A stretch of 64,000 nucleotides of DNA from Saccharopolyspora erythraea NRRL 2338 (GTDB lineage: Bacteria; Actinomycetota; Actinomycetes; Mycobacteriales; Pseudonocardiaceae), in the NCBI RefSeq assembly GCF_000062885.1, contig NC_009142.1:3523584-3587583 (forward strand), read 5' to 3'. How positions within the stretch are numbered: the stretch's first letter is position 1; every line of letters begins with the position of its first letter. The translations under genes were made by a program, and so were the position numbers. Below, in pieces: positions 52,971 to 61,324 of this stretch. The notes below the pieces were generated by a model that worked only from the letters and a program-made list of their open reading frames with translations, made no database searches and was not told the DNA's origin.

Positions 52971-53102
52971 TGTGGATGTGTTGAGCGAAGGGTCTACCCG
53001 CTCCACGGCGGCGAAGTCAATAGCTGTGCGGCGCTAACTTGCACCGTTCTCCCGGGCTTCTGGTGTCCCGGTGGTTGACTTGGCTGCCTGTCGTCTTTAA
53101 CT

Positions 53103-53111
53103 TGTCTGACA
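53103..53111. promoter_or_regulatory. GntR operator TGTCTGACA (right)
   Basis: The second copy of TGTCnGACA, inside CTTGTCTGACATC, is 25 bp before the GntR GTG, where it would block the regulator's own transcription. The two copies are 141 bp apart, allowing looping across the divergent promoters. Confidence 0.65.
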
Positions 53112-53136
53112 TCAACTGGAAGGCAGGGGGTGCAGC

Positions 53137-53880
53137 GTGGCGGCCAGAAGACCGCAACGGCGGCCGGTCGTGGAGCTCTACGAGCGGATCGTCGACGCCA
53201 TCCGGGAGGGCGGCTACCCGCCCGGTTCGACGCTGCCGTCCGAACCCGAGCTGGCCGCGGCCCTCGGCGTGAGCAGGCCGGCGCTGCGCGAGGCGCTGAT
53301 CCTGCTGCAGGAGGACGGTGTGATCACCGTCCGGCGCGGGGTGGGCCGCACGGTCAGCGAGCGGCCCCCGCGGCGCGGCTTCGAGCGGTTGCAGCCGATC
53401 GAGATGCTGCTCGGCCAGGACGCCGCCAAGGTTCGGCCGCTGGTGCGCGACATCGAGGAGCCGACCGACCTGGTGATGCAGCACCTGCCGGTGCCCGCGG
53501 CCGGTGAGGTGCGGTTCTGGGAGAGCGCCGTCGACGTCGACGGCGTGCCCGCGTGCCTGGCCGAGGAGTGGTGCGTGCACGACGCGGCGCTCGCCGCCGT
53601 CGACCCGGCGCTGCCGGAGGCGATGACCGCCGGGGCGCACGAACCGAGGACGATGCTGCACACCCTGGCCTCCGCCGACCCCTACCTCCCGTTGAGCGGG
53701 GCGAGCACGGTCACCGCGACCGTGCTCGGGCGGCGCCGCGGGACGACGCTGGAGCGCTCGGCCGACACCCCGGTCGTGCTGATCACCCAGGTCGTCTCGA
53801 TCGAGCGGACCCCGCTGCTCGTGGCCAAGTACGTGCTGCCCAGCGGTGCCCCGGGCATCGCGGTGCACCAGTCCCGATGA
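53137..53880 (+). CDS. GntR-family regulator with UTRA domain
   Basis: 247 aa from GTG 53137 (AGGGGGTG upstream). The winged helix GSTLPSEPELAAALGVSRPALREALILLQ (about 30-60), wing ITVRRGVGRTVSE and a UTRA-type C-terminal domain (EWCVHDAALAAVDP, YVLPSGAPGIAVHQSR) are typical. It probably senses a nucleoside or sugar phosphate and represses both operons through the TGTCnGACA sites. Confidence 0.9.
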   Translation: MAARRPQRRPVVELYERIVDAIREGGYPPGSTLPSEPELAAALGVSRPALREALILLQEDGVITVRRGVGRTVSERPPRRGFERLQPIEMLLGQDAAKVRPLVRDIEEPTDLVMQHLPVPAAGEVRFWESAVDVDGVPACLAEEWCVHDAALAAVDPALPEAMTAGAHEPRTMLHTLASADPYLPLSGASTVTATVLGRRRGTTLERSADTPVVLITQVVSIERTPLLVAKYVLPSGAPGIAVHQSR

Positions 53881-53923
53881 GCCACCGACCCACCGACGAG
53901 TTCCCCAGAGAGGCAAGTGACCG

Positions 53924-54907
53924 ATGGCGCCCAAGGAAACACTGATCGTCGACTGCGACACGGGCATCGACGACGCGCTGGCGTTGCTCTACCTCCTGCG
54001 GGACCCCGGCGTCGACATCCGGGCGGTGACCAGCGTGTTCGGCAACACCGACGTCGAGACGGCGGCCGACAACACCCTGCGCGTGCTGGAGCTGGCCGGG
54101 CGCACCGACATCCCGGTGGCCATCGGCGCGCGCAGCAACTGGCGCGGCTCCACCCATCCGGCGCCGCACGTGCACGGCGGCAACGGCCTCGGCGAAGTCG
54201 GGCTGCCCGCCGCGAGCGCGAAGCCGGTCCGGGAACCGGCGGCGGAGCTGATCGTGCGGCTGGCCCGGGAGAACCCCGGCGAGCTGCACCTGCTCGCGGT
54301 CGGACCGCTGACCAACCTGGCCACCGCGCTGCTGCTGGAACCCGGGCTGCCCGGGCTGGTCAAGCACGTCACGATCATGGGCGGTGCCGTCCACCATCCC
54401 GGAAACGTCACCCCGGCGGCCGAGGCCAACATCCACAACGACCCCGAGGCTGCCCGGATGGTCCTGGCCGCCGGGTGGGACGTCACCCTCGTGCCGCTCG
54501 ACGTGACCATGACCGAGGTGATCACCGAAGAGCTGGCCGGACGGCTGCGCGCGGAGGGTTCGTCCTGCGCGGGCTTCGCGGCCGGGATCCTGACCCACTA
54601 CCTCGACTTCTACGAGCGCGAGGTCTTCGGCGAGCGGGGCGCGGCCTGCCACGACCCGCTCGCGGCGGCGATCGCGGTCGGCGACGTCGACGCGGAGCTG
54701 GCGCCCACCGTCGTGGTGGACGTCGAGACCGGGGACGGGCCGGGGCGGGGCGCCACCATCGCCGACACGCGAGGGAAGTACCGCGGCTTCCCCGGTGTGG
54801 AGGGCGCGAGGGTGCGCGTGGTGCTCAAGACCGACGGCACGTTCCCGCAGCGGCTGACCGAACGGCTGTGCGGTCCGTCCGGCGCCGGTTCCCGCAACGT
54901 CGCCTAG
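53924..54907 (+). CDS. Nucleoside hydrolase (IUNH family)
   Basis: 327 aa. The Ca2+/ribose-binding start LIVDCDTGIDDALAL is intact, followed by IMGGAVHHPGNVTPAAEAN and the HDPLAAAIAV catalytic region. It splits nucleosides into base and ribose. It lies 44 bp after the GntR gene and 29 bp before the ribokinase, in one operon. Confidence 0.95.
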   Translation: MAPKETLIVDCDTGIDDALALLYLLRDPGVDIRAVTSVFGNTDVETAADNTLRVLELAGRTDIPVAIGARSNWRGSTHPAPHVHGGNGLGEVGLPAASAKPVREPAAELIVRLARENPGELHLLAVGPLTNLATALLLEPGLPGLVKHVTIMGGAVHHPGNVTPAAEANIHNDPEAARMVLAAGWDVTLVPLDVTMTEVITEELAGRLRAEGSSCAGFAAGILTHYLDFYEREVFGERGAACHDPLAAAIAVGDVDAELAPTVVVDVETGDGPGRGATIADTRGKYRGFPGVEGARVRVVLKTDGTFPQRLTERLCGPSGAGSRNVA

Positions 54908-54936
54908 CCGATGCCTCGAGCGAGAGGAGGCGCGTG

Positions 54937-55866
54937 ATGCCGCGTGCCGCGACAACCGCGCCCGAGCTGGTGGTGGTCGGTTCGCTGAACGCCGACCTGA
55001 CCGCGCGGGTGCGCCGCCATCCCGCGCCGGGGGAGACCGTGCGGGGCGACGCGCTGACCGTCAGCGGTGGCGGCAAGGGCGCCAACCAGGCCGTGGCCGC
55101 CGCCCGGCTCGGTGCCCGCACCGCCATGGTCGGCCGCGTGGGCGCAGACGCCCACGGCGACATGCTGCTCGAAGCGCTGAGAGCCGATGGCGTGGACACC
55201 ACTCACACCATGCGCGACCACGGCGCCCCGACCGGGACAGCGTTGATCACGGTGGCGGACTCGGGCGAGAACAACATCATCGTGTGCGCGGGCGCGAACG
55301 AGCGGCTGTCGCCGCACGTCGTCGAAGCCGCCGAGGCCGTGATCGGCGCGGCGCGGGTCGTTTCGCTGGTCCTGGAGGTGCCGGTCGCCACGGTCGTCGC
55401 GGCGGCCCGCGCGGCGAGCGAGGCGGGCACCCGGGTGGTGCTGAACCTGTCGCCGGTCGTCGAGCTGCCGCCGGAGGTGCTGGCGCTGGCGGACCCGCTG
55501 GTCGTCAACGAGCACGAGGCCCGGCAGCTCCTGGCCGCGGGCGCCCCGGATGACGACCGGGGGCTCTCGACCGCGCTGCTCGCGCTCGGCGTCCGGTCGG
55601 CCGTGGTCACCCTCGGCGAGCGAGGTGCCGTCGTGGCCGAGTCCGGCCGCGTCGAGCACGTACCGGCAGTACCCACCGACGCCGTCGACACCACCGGCGC
55701 CGGTGACGCCTTCGCCGCCACCGCGGCCTGGCGTCTGGGCCGAGGCGACGCGCTGCCCGACGCGGCCCGTTGGGCGAGTCGCGTGAGCGCCCGCTGCGTG
55801 CGCGAACCCGGCGCGCAACCGTCCTATCCCACGCTGGACGCCGTGGCCGAGGCAGCGCGCTGCTGA
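54937..55866 (+). CDS. rbsK: Ribokinase, PfkB family
   Basis: 309 aa. The family marks LVVVGSLNADLTARVRRHPA, SGGGKGANQAVAAARLG and the anion-hole/catalytic DTTGAGDAFAATAAW are intact. It phosphorylates ribose released by the nucleoside hydrolase upstream. The ATG at 54937 has AGAGGAGG 7 nt upstream. Confidence 0.95.
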   Translation: MPRAATTAPELVVVGSLNADLTARVRRHPAPGETVRGDALTVSGGGKGANQAVAAARLGARTAMVGRVGADAHGDMLLEALRADGVDTTHTMRDHGAPTGTALITVADSGENNIIVCAGANERLSPHVVEAAEAVIGAARVVSLVLEVPVATVVAAARAASEAGTRVVLNLSPVVELPPEVLALADPLVVNEHEARQLLAAGAPDDDRGLSTALLALGVRSAVVTLGERGAVVAESGRVEHVPAVPTDAVDTTGAGDAFAATAAWRLGRGDALPDAARWASRVSARCVREPGAQPSYPTLDAVAEAARC

Positions 55867-55902
55867 GAGGCGCGGCGTCCGGGACTCCCGAAGCTGGTGA
55901 TC

Positions 55903-56598
55903 ATGGCAACCAACCGCAACGCCGTCGTCCTGTCCGCTCTCGGCCTCACCGCCCTGCTGGCCTCCGGGTGCGCCGCCGCCCACGGCTCCACGGCGCGGTC
56001 CGCCGAACCGACGCCGAACCTCCACTACCTGAAGAAGTCGATCTCCGAGTACCACGACTCGGGGCGGTGGGACGCCGACATCGCGCGGGCGGACCAGCGG
56101 GCGCGCGAGTACCTGGAGCGCCGCCTGGCCGAGGGGGTGCCCAACCCGGCGATCGTGCTCGACATCGACGAGACGAGCCTGTCCACCTACGGCTACGAGG
56201 CGGAGCACGACTTCGGCTACATGCCCGAGGAGTTCGACCGCTACGTGCTCGACCGCGCGCCGACGGCGATCCCCGCGACCCGGGACCTGGTCGGCTACGC
56301 GCACTCGCGCGGGGTGGCGGTCTTCTTCGTCACCGGCAGGCGCGAGGACCCGCGGATGCGGGAGGCGACCGCCCAGGACCTGCGGGAGGAGGGCTACCCG
56401 CAGCCTGCGGGGCTGTTCCTGCGGCCGGAGGGCGACCACGACCCGTCGGTGGTGCCGTACAAGAGCGGCGCGCGGGAGGGCATCGAACAGCAGGGCTACC
56501 GCATCGTGCTCAACGTGGGGGACCAGGACGCCGACCTGGCCGGCGGCCACGCGGAGCGCGGTGTGAAGCTGCCGAACCCGATCTACCGGACGCCCTGA
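55903..56598 (+). CDS. Lipoprotein acid phosphatase, HAD class B
   Basis: About 231 aa. A signal peptide with a lipobox (LASGC) suggests membrane attachment outside the cell. The HAD nucleophile motif IVLDIDETSLS, motif II FVTGR and the Lys in VVPYKSGAR mark a phosphatase, with the final NVGDQDADLAGG as motif III. It could release nucleosides from nucleotides outside the cell, which would feed the neighbouring salvage genes. GTG 55897 is an alternative start. Confidence 0.9.
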   Translation: MATNRNAVVLSALGLTALLASGCAAAHGSTARSAEPTPNLHYLKKSISEYHDSGRWDADIARADQRAREYLERRLAEGVPNPAIVLDIDETSLSTYGYEAEHDFGYMPEEFDRYVLDRAPTAIPATRDLVGYAHSRGVAVFFVTGRREDPRMREATAQDLREEGYPQPAGLFLRPEGDHDPSVVPYKSGAREGIEQQGYRIVLNVGDQDADLAGGHAERGVKLPNPIYRTP

Positions 56599-56604
56599 AC
56601 ACGC

Positions 56605-56639
56605 GACGGGGCCGGAACCGGTCCGGTTCCGGCCCCGTC
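56605..56639. terminator. Bidirectional terminator after the phosphatase
   Basis: A perfect stem of about 16 bp built on GACGGGGCCGGAACCG / CGGTTCCGGCCCCGTC lies between the convergent phosphatase and the leftward small membrane protein. Confidence 0.88.
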
Positions 56640-56653
56640 CTCGATCGCGGCGG

Positions 56654-57094
56654 TCACTCCGCGGTCTTCCCGCTTTCGGGCAGTTCGCGCATGTGGACGG
56701 CGAGCGCCCAGATCACGGCCACGTCGATGGCGATGATCAGCAGCGACCACATCGGCTGGTAGGGGATGAACAGGAAGTTCCCCAACGCGCTGAGGCCGAC
56801 GATGATCATGCCGACGACCCTGGCCCACGTCTGCCCCATCACCAGGGCGATGCCGGTGGCGCCGACCAGGACGCCCAGGACGAGGTGCGCCCAGCCCCAG
56901 CCGGTGACGTCGTAGCTGAAGATGTAGCTGTCGGTCACGACGTAGTAGGAGCTGCGCAGGATCGCCGCGAGACCGATGATCAGGTGGAACAGTCCGACGA
57001 TCATCATCATGATGGCGGCGAACAGTTCCAGCCCGCCGACCCAGGACTGCTTGGCCGTCGGGATGCGGTAGGTGCCGTGCGATGCCTGTGCCAT
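56654..57094 (-). CDS. Small four-helix membrane protein of unknown function
   Basis: 146 aa with four helices (ELFAAIMMMIVGLFHLIIGL, WGWAHLVLGVLVGATGIALV, ARVVGMIIVGLSALGNFLFI, LLIIAIDVAVIWALAV). It is of a type common and abundant in actinomycete genomes (DUF7144-like). ATG 57094 follows AAGGAG. It lies 67 bp behind the HdeD-like gene, so the two may be co-transcribed. Confidence 0.8.
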   Translation of the reverse strand: MAQASHGTYRIPTAKQSWVGGLELFAAIMMMIVGLFHLIIGLAAILRSSYYVVTDSYIFSYDVTGWGWAHLVLGVLVGATGIALVMGQTWARVVGMIIVGLSALGNFLFIPYQPMWSLLIIAIDVAVIWALAVHMRELPESGKTAE

Positions 57095-57161
57095 GGCAGT
57101 CAACTCCTTCGCGTCTGTTTGCCGGGCGCGTTCGGCGACGCGCCAACCCCGCCGCGGACGC

Positions 57162-57767
57162 TCAGGCGTGCGCCGCTCCGGTTTGCGGCGGGAGGTCGGT
57201 GGCCGCATGCGGCCGCATCTGGATGGCTCGCGTGGCGGCGATGGCGCCGTAGACCACCAGCAGCGCCCCGAGCAGGTAGGTCAGCGTGACCAGTCCGACG
57301 CCGGGGTAGACCAGCAGCGCGATGCCCGCCAGGATGCTCAGCACCCCGCCCGCGATCGCCCAGCCGCGCGAGGGCACGTCGCGGTGCACCAGCGCGTGGA
57401 AGGTCTCGCCGATGCCGCTCACCGTCCAGTACACGCCCAGCACCAGCGGGAACAGCACCGCGGTGGCGACCGGCGAGCGAAGGACGAGCAGCCCGGCGAT
57501 GACGGCCAGCACAGCCAGCAGGATCGGCACGAAGCCGCCCTCGCCGTGGGAGCTCACCGCCCGGACGAACCAGTAGATCCCGCCGACCAGCAGTTGGACG
57601 CCGAAGATGATCGCGATGGCCAGGATCGTCGGTCCAGGCCAGAACAACGCGAGCACACCGGCCAGCACGGTGAGGATTCCGAAGGTCAGCAGCCACCCCC
57701 AGGACCGCCCGAGCTTGCCCAACGGCTCGGCTGTCGATGTGGTGGCCTGCCACTGTGCTTGAGACAT
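57162..57767 (-). CDS. HdeD-family membrane protein
   Basis: About 201 aa with six helices in three pairs, the HdeD/DUF308 pattern (WGWLLTFGILTVLAGVLALF then PTILAIAIIFGVQLLVGGIY). The ATG at 57767 follows GAGGTGAT; GTG 57773 is possible. The role of the family is poorly known; acid stress is cited in enterobacteria. Confidence 0.85.
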   Translation of the reverse strand: MSQAQWQATTSTAEPLGKLGRSWGWLLTFGILTVLAGVLALFWPGPTILAIAIIFGVQLLVGGIYWFVRAVSSHGEGGFVPILLAVLAVIAGLLVLRSPVATAVLFPLVLGVYWTVSGIGETFHALVHRDVPSRGWAIAGGVLSILAGIALLVYPGVGLVTLTYLLGALLVVYGAIAATRAIQMRPHAATDLPPQTGAAHA

Positions 57768-57911
57768 GATCACCTCGCAGGAGAGCGGGTCGCGCGAATA
57801 TCAGACTGCCGACCCGCTCACACGAATCCACAGAGTCGAACGACCCGGCTATACCCACACCCCAACAGGGCGGTGTTGTGGTTCTCGTCCCGTCGACCTG
57901 GCGCCAGCCCG

Positions 57912-57989
57912 ATCAGACCGGGTCAAGGGGGCCCGCTGGATGCGTGCCGCACGTTGCCTCGAGAAATGGCCCCCTTGACGCGGTCTGAT
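57912..57989. repeat. Large inverted repeat, 22-bp arms
   Basis: ATCAGACCGGGTCAAGGGGG at 57912-57931 pairs with CCCCCTTGACGCGGTCTGAT at 57970-57989 with one mismatch (an outer GCC/GGC pair extends it). The spacer is 34 nt. It is outside any operon end, so it may be a dispersed element or a mobile-element end rather than a terminator. Confidence 0.75.
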
Positions 57990-58144
57990 AGCCCTCGTGG
58001 AGGTCGGCGGGATGAGAACCACCCACCCATCGCACGGCACGATGCTCCGAAAACTCATCCCGGAGACCTGCCGGGGGTCTGGGGCGGCGAGCGCCCCGGA
58101 AACTGACCCACCCACCGCAAGCCGCAAGGCCAGGGTGGGTGCGT

Positions 58145-58309
58145 CGAAAACTTGTGTGCCCCCGGCTCTGAAGGTGCCCCGCCAGCCCAAGCCGCTGCCT
58201 CGAAAAGCTGCGCGTCCCCGCTCTGAAGGTGCCCCGCGAGGCCAAGCCGCTGCCTCGAAAACTTGTGCGCCCCCGGCTCTGAAGGTGCCCCGCCAGCCCA
58301 AGCCGCGAC
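58145..58309. repeat. Three tandem copies of a roughly 56-bp unit
   Basis: Copies start at 58145, 58201 and 58256. Each begins CGAAAACTTGTG or a variant, contains CTCTGAAGGTGCCCCGC and ends in CAAGCCGC. Copies 1 and 3 are nearly identical; copy 2 has diverged. Confidence 0.85.
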
Positions 58310-58560
58310 CCCACAAACCCCCGCGCCCGCGCTCTGACCCCCGCCCGCTCCGCGAGCGGCCACCCCGCTCCGCGACCGGGCCACCTCCCCCTCTCCAAGT
58401 AGGGCTGTCCCCAAGTCAGGACCAAGGACCCAGTCGCGAGGTGGCTTCGGGCATGCATGCTCGCAGTGGTAGCCGACAGCAACCGCCAGGAAGCGGTGCG
58501 TGTCGGCGTTCCCCGTGTGCATCCCGCGTACCAGCAGTGTCGCCCGTTTGGAGAACGATC

Positions 58561-58986
58561 ATGACCCGTACCCGATCCGACGTGCTGTCGCCCCCGGACA
58601 CCACCGGTGTTCAGGCGACGAGGCCCGGCATGGTGATCCCCGCCGCACGCCCCTCCGAGGACCTCGTGGGTGCTCCGCAGCGCCTCGAAGTCGGCGGCTC
58701 GGCGTGGCTGGTGGTGAACCGGGGGCCGGACAAGGGTTCGGGTTTCGCGATCACGAGCGCCACCACGACGATCGGCAGGCACCGCGAGTGCGACATCGTG
58801 CTGGACGACGTCACCGTGTCCCGCTTCCACGCCGAGCTGATCCGCCAGGACGGCCGCTACTTCCTGGCCGATGGCGGCTCGCTGAACGGCACCTACCTCA
58901 ACCGGCAGCCGGTGGACTGGAAGCGCTTGGCCGACGGCGACGAGATCTGGATCGGCAAGGTCCGGTTCACCTTCCACATCGCCTGA
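58561..58986 (+). CDS. FHA-domain protein, GarA/OdhI-like
   Basis: 141 aa, ATG 58561 with GGAG 8 nt upstream. The C-terminal FHA domain has GRHRECDIVLDDVTVSRFHAE and GGSLNGTYLN, the residues that bind phosphothreonine. It matches mycobacterial GarA closely in this half. The N-terminus has DTTGV where GarA has the kinase target ETTSV, so the phospho-switch is partly kept. GarA-type proteins control 2-oxoglutarate metabolism when phosphorylated by Ser/Thr kinases. Confidence 0.85.
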   Translation: MTRTRSDVLSPPDTTGVQATRPGMVIPAARPSEDLVGAPQRLEVGGSAWLVVNRGPDKGSGFAITSATTTIGRHRECDIVLDDVTVSRFHAELIRQDGRYFLADGGSLNGTYLNRQPVDWKRLADGDEIWIGKVRFTFHIA

Positions 58987-59122
58987 TCCCTCCACACTCG
59001 GCTCGCCGCGCCCGCGCGCCGCGAGGCCCCGCAACCGCGAGGCCCCGCCGCTGCGCCGAATCGCCACCGCGCCGCTTCGCCGAAAAGCAAGCCGCCTTCT
59101 GACTGCTCGGTCAAACCCCTGC

Positions 59123-60802
59123 TCAGTCGAAGGGCTGCTTGTCGGGGTGGCACACCTGGCCGGGCTCGGGCACCTCCAGGTCGGTCAGGTACGCCGCGGT
59201 GATCCGGTCCGCGCAGGAGCTGTCACCGAGGATGCAGTGCCCGAAGGCGTCCACGCTCACCAGCCGCGCGTTGCCGAGCTGGTCGGTGATCCGGCGCGAG
59301 AACTCGTACTGCGTCGCGGGGTCGTAGTAGTTGCCGAGCACCAGTACCGGGTTGGCCGCGCGGTGCTTCCACGGTCCGCGGTGGACGTCGGGGTTCGTCG
59401 GCGGCCAGTAGGAGCACCCCGCGAGGTCGCTGAACGCCTGGTAGCGGCCGAAGGTCGGCGACTCCCGCTCCCACTGCGCGGCGATGCCGGGCACCTTCCA
59501 CGGGTGCCTGGGCATCGGCTTGTCGGTGCAGTTCACGCCGAAGTAGGTGTCGTCGGTGTAGGTCTCGGCCTCGGCCGGAGGCAGCCCGTCGTAGCGGCCA
59601 CCGTGGGTGGGCCCGCCGAGGACGGTCAGGGGCCGGGGCGGCACGACGGCGGCCTGTTCCGGGTGCACCGCCTGGTAGAGCATCTGCAGGTCGGTGGCGA
59701 TCGCGCGGAAGTCCTCGGGGTCGTAGAGCGCCCCCGCGATACCCGCGGTGAACATGTCGAGGGTGATGACCGAGCCGTCCGGCATGGTCACCGGCCCCTG
59801 GCGCAGCCGCTCCCGCATCTCGTCGAGCTTCGCCCGCGGGTCACCCGGGCTGAACGCGCACTTGTCCGCGGATTCGGCGCAGCGCTTGAGGAAGGCGTCG
59901 AGGGCGAGCTCGAAGCCCCGAGCGCGTTCCCGGTCGTACTGCACGCCGTCGGAGGTCCGCAGCGCCGGGTCCACGTTGCCGTCCAGGACGATCGCCCTGC
60001 TGCGTTCCGGGAAGAGGTTGACGTAGGTCGCGCCCAGGAGTGTGCCGTAGGAGAAGCCGACGTAGTTGAGCTGCTGGTCGCCGACGCCCTGGCGCATCAG
60101 GTCCAGGTCGCGCGCGACGTCCTTGGTGGACATGCGCCGAAGCAGCTCACCGGCGTTCTTCCGGCACAGCGCGCCCTGGTCGCGGTAGGCCTCCATGGTG
60201 CTGTCGATCTGCGCGCCGGTGACCGGCACGGCCCACATCCGCCCGAAGACCTCGTCGGCCTGCTCGGCGGAGGTGAAGCAGCGCAGCCGGGTGCTGCGGT
60301 CGACGCCTCGCGGGTCGAACCCGATGATGTCGAAGCGGTTCAGCACCGCGGGGTCGAACTTCTCCGGAGCGGTCACCGGCCGGGAGAACCCGGCCCCGCC
60401 CGGCCCGCCGGGGTTGAGGAACAGCGAGCCGATGCGCTGGCCGGGCACGGCCGCGGCCCGCCGCATCATCGCCAGCTCGACGGTGCCCTTGCCCGGGTCG
60501 TCGTGGTCGAGAGGGACCGGGTACTTCGCGCACGAGAACAGGTGGCGCTGCGCGGGTGAGACCCCGGAGAGCGCTTCGTCGTCGCACTGGACCCAGGTGA
60601 CCGGCGGTGCAGGCGCCGGCGCGCCGACCTGCGCCGCGGCCACACCGGGCTGCGCTGTCGCCGCCGCACCGGCGAGAGTCGTCCCCGCGACCAGCGCGCT
60701 CACCGTGACCGCCAGAACGCGGCTGACACCCAGAACGCGGCTGACGCCCGGAACGCGGCTGACACCCAGCACACGGCCGCGACGGCCGGATGGCACTCCC
60801 AC
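59123..60802 (-). CDS. Secreted alpha/beta-hydrolase, TAP-type tripeptidyl aminopeptidase
   Basis: 559 aa from GTG 60802 (GAGGAGG upstream). The export signal begins with six-residue repeats (VLGVSR) and ends near AAATAQP. The mature enzyme shows the oxyanion segment LFLNPGGPGGAG, the nucleophile GFSYGTLLG and, near the C-terminus, LVLGNYYDPATQYEF with DAFGHCIL (Asp and His). It resembles Streptomyces SlpD/SlpE and tripeptidyl aminopeptidases that trim secreted peptides. Confidence 0.9.
   Translation of the reverse strand: MGVPSGRRGRVLGVSRVPGVSRVLGVSRVLAVTVSALVAGTTLAGAAATAQPGVAAAQVGAPAPAPPVTWVQCDDEALSGVSPAQRHLFSCAKYPVPLDHDDPGKGTVELAMMRRAAAVPGQRIGSLFLNPGGPGGAGFSRPVTAPEKFDPAVLNRFDIIGFDPRGVDRSTRLRCFTSAEQADEVFGRMWAVPVTGAQIDSTMEAYRDQGALCRKNAGELLRRMSTKDVARDLDLMRQGVGDQQLNYVGFSYGTLLGATYVNLFPERSRAIVLDGNVDPALRTSDGVQYDRERARGFELALDAFLKRCAESADKCAFSPGDPRAKLDEMRERLRQGPVTMPDGSVITLDMFTAGIAGALYDPEDFRAIATDLQMLYQAVHPEQAAVVPPRPLTVLGGPTHGGRYDGLPPAEAETYTDDTYFGVNCTDKPMPRHPWKVPGIAAQWERESPTFGRYQAFSDLAGCSYWPPTNPDVHRGPWKHRAANPVLVLGNYYDPATQYEFSRRITDQLGNARLVSVDAFGHCILGDSSCADRITAAYLTDLEVPEPGQVCHPDKQPFD
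60716..60769 (-). repeat. 18-bp tandem repeat inside the peptidase signal sequence
   Basis: Three units of AACGCGGCTGAC followed by A/GCCC and A/GG; copies 1 and 3 are identical. On the coding strand they give the six-residue repeat VLGVSR / VPGVSR. Confidence 0.88.
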
Positions 60803-61324
60803 GCTGCCTCCTCAGCTTCGAGCGAGCATGCAGGCCGTGAGTCAACCGCCTGATCGGCCTCGCGCCACACCGCGAAAAGTAGGAACGCGATCCCACATTC
60901 CCAGTTGTCCGTGGTCGGTGCGGGCCGAGTCACCCGAATGGAAAAAAGCAATCATGATTGCTTGCTTCTCGCCACGGGCTGCTGCCACGATGTCCCGCAT
61001 GGTGTTGGGGCGCAGTGCAGGCGCGGTCCGGCCACCCGGTCGCGCCGGTTCGACCAGGCGGCCACGTCCGGCGGTGGTGACCGCCCATCCGGGCCGCGCC
61101 GAAGCAACCACGGACCGCGCTGAGGCAACCGCCAAGCCTGGCCATGCCAAAGCAGCCGCCTGCCCGAGCTGCGCCAAGCCTGGCCGCGCCAGATCAGCCG
61201 CCCATCCGGGCCGCGCCGAAACAACCACGGACCGCACCGAGGCGACCGCCCGGCCAGCCCCCGTCACGGCAGCCGCCAAAGCAAGCCCCGCCGCAAAGAG
61301 CCCCCGCCACCCCGGGGCGACGGC
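60803..61324. other. Divergent interval with palindrome and duplicated segments
   Basis: 522 bp between the leftward peptidase and the rightward AtuA-like gene. The long open frames here are Ala/Arg/Pro-rich low-complexity shadows. It contains a 50-bp segment duplicated at 61084-61133 and 61201-61250 (each beginning CCCATCCGGGCCGCGCCGAA), and the 18-bp palindrome at 60946. Confidence 0.55.
60946..60963. promoter_or_regulatory. 18-bp perfect palindrome, probable operator
   Basis: AAGCAATCATGATTGCTT is AT-rich and exactly symmetrical in otherwise GC-rich sequence. It lies in the divergent promoter region between the peptidase and the AtuA operon. TetR or MarR proteins commonly bind such sites; no regulator gene is adjacent. 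Confidence 0.6.

Larger units (their letters stand above)
57768..58560. other. Gene-free, repeat-rich interval
   Basis: 793 bp with no convincing gene on either strand; apparent reading frames here come from the repeats. It holds the large inverted repeat and the tandem repeat described separately, plus the promoter of the FHA gene. Confidence 0.6.

Noticed and set aside
57912-57989. Transcription terminator
   Set aside because: It is not near the 3' end of any gene: the HdeD gene starts on the other side and reads away. It is listed as a repeat instead.
58145-58309. CRISPR array
   Set aside because: The 56-bp units are directly adjacent with no unique spacers, and there are no cas genes.
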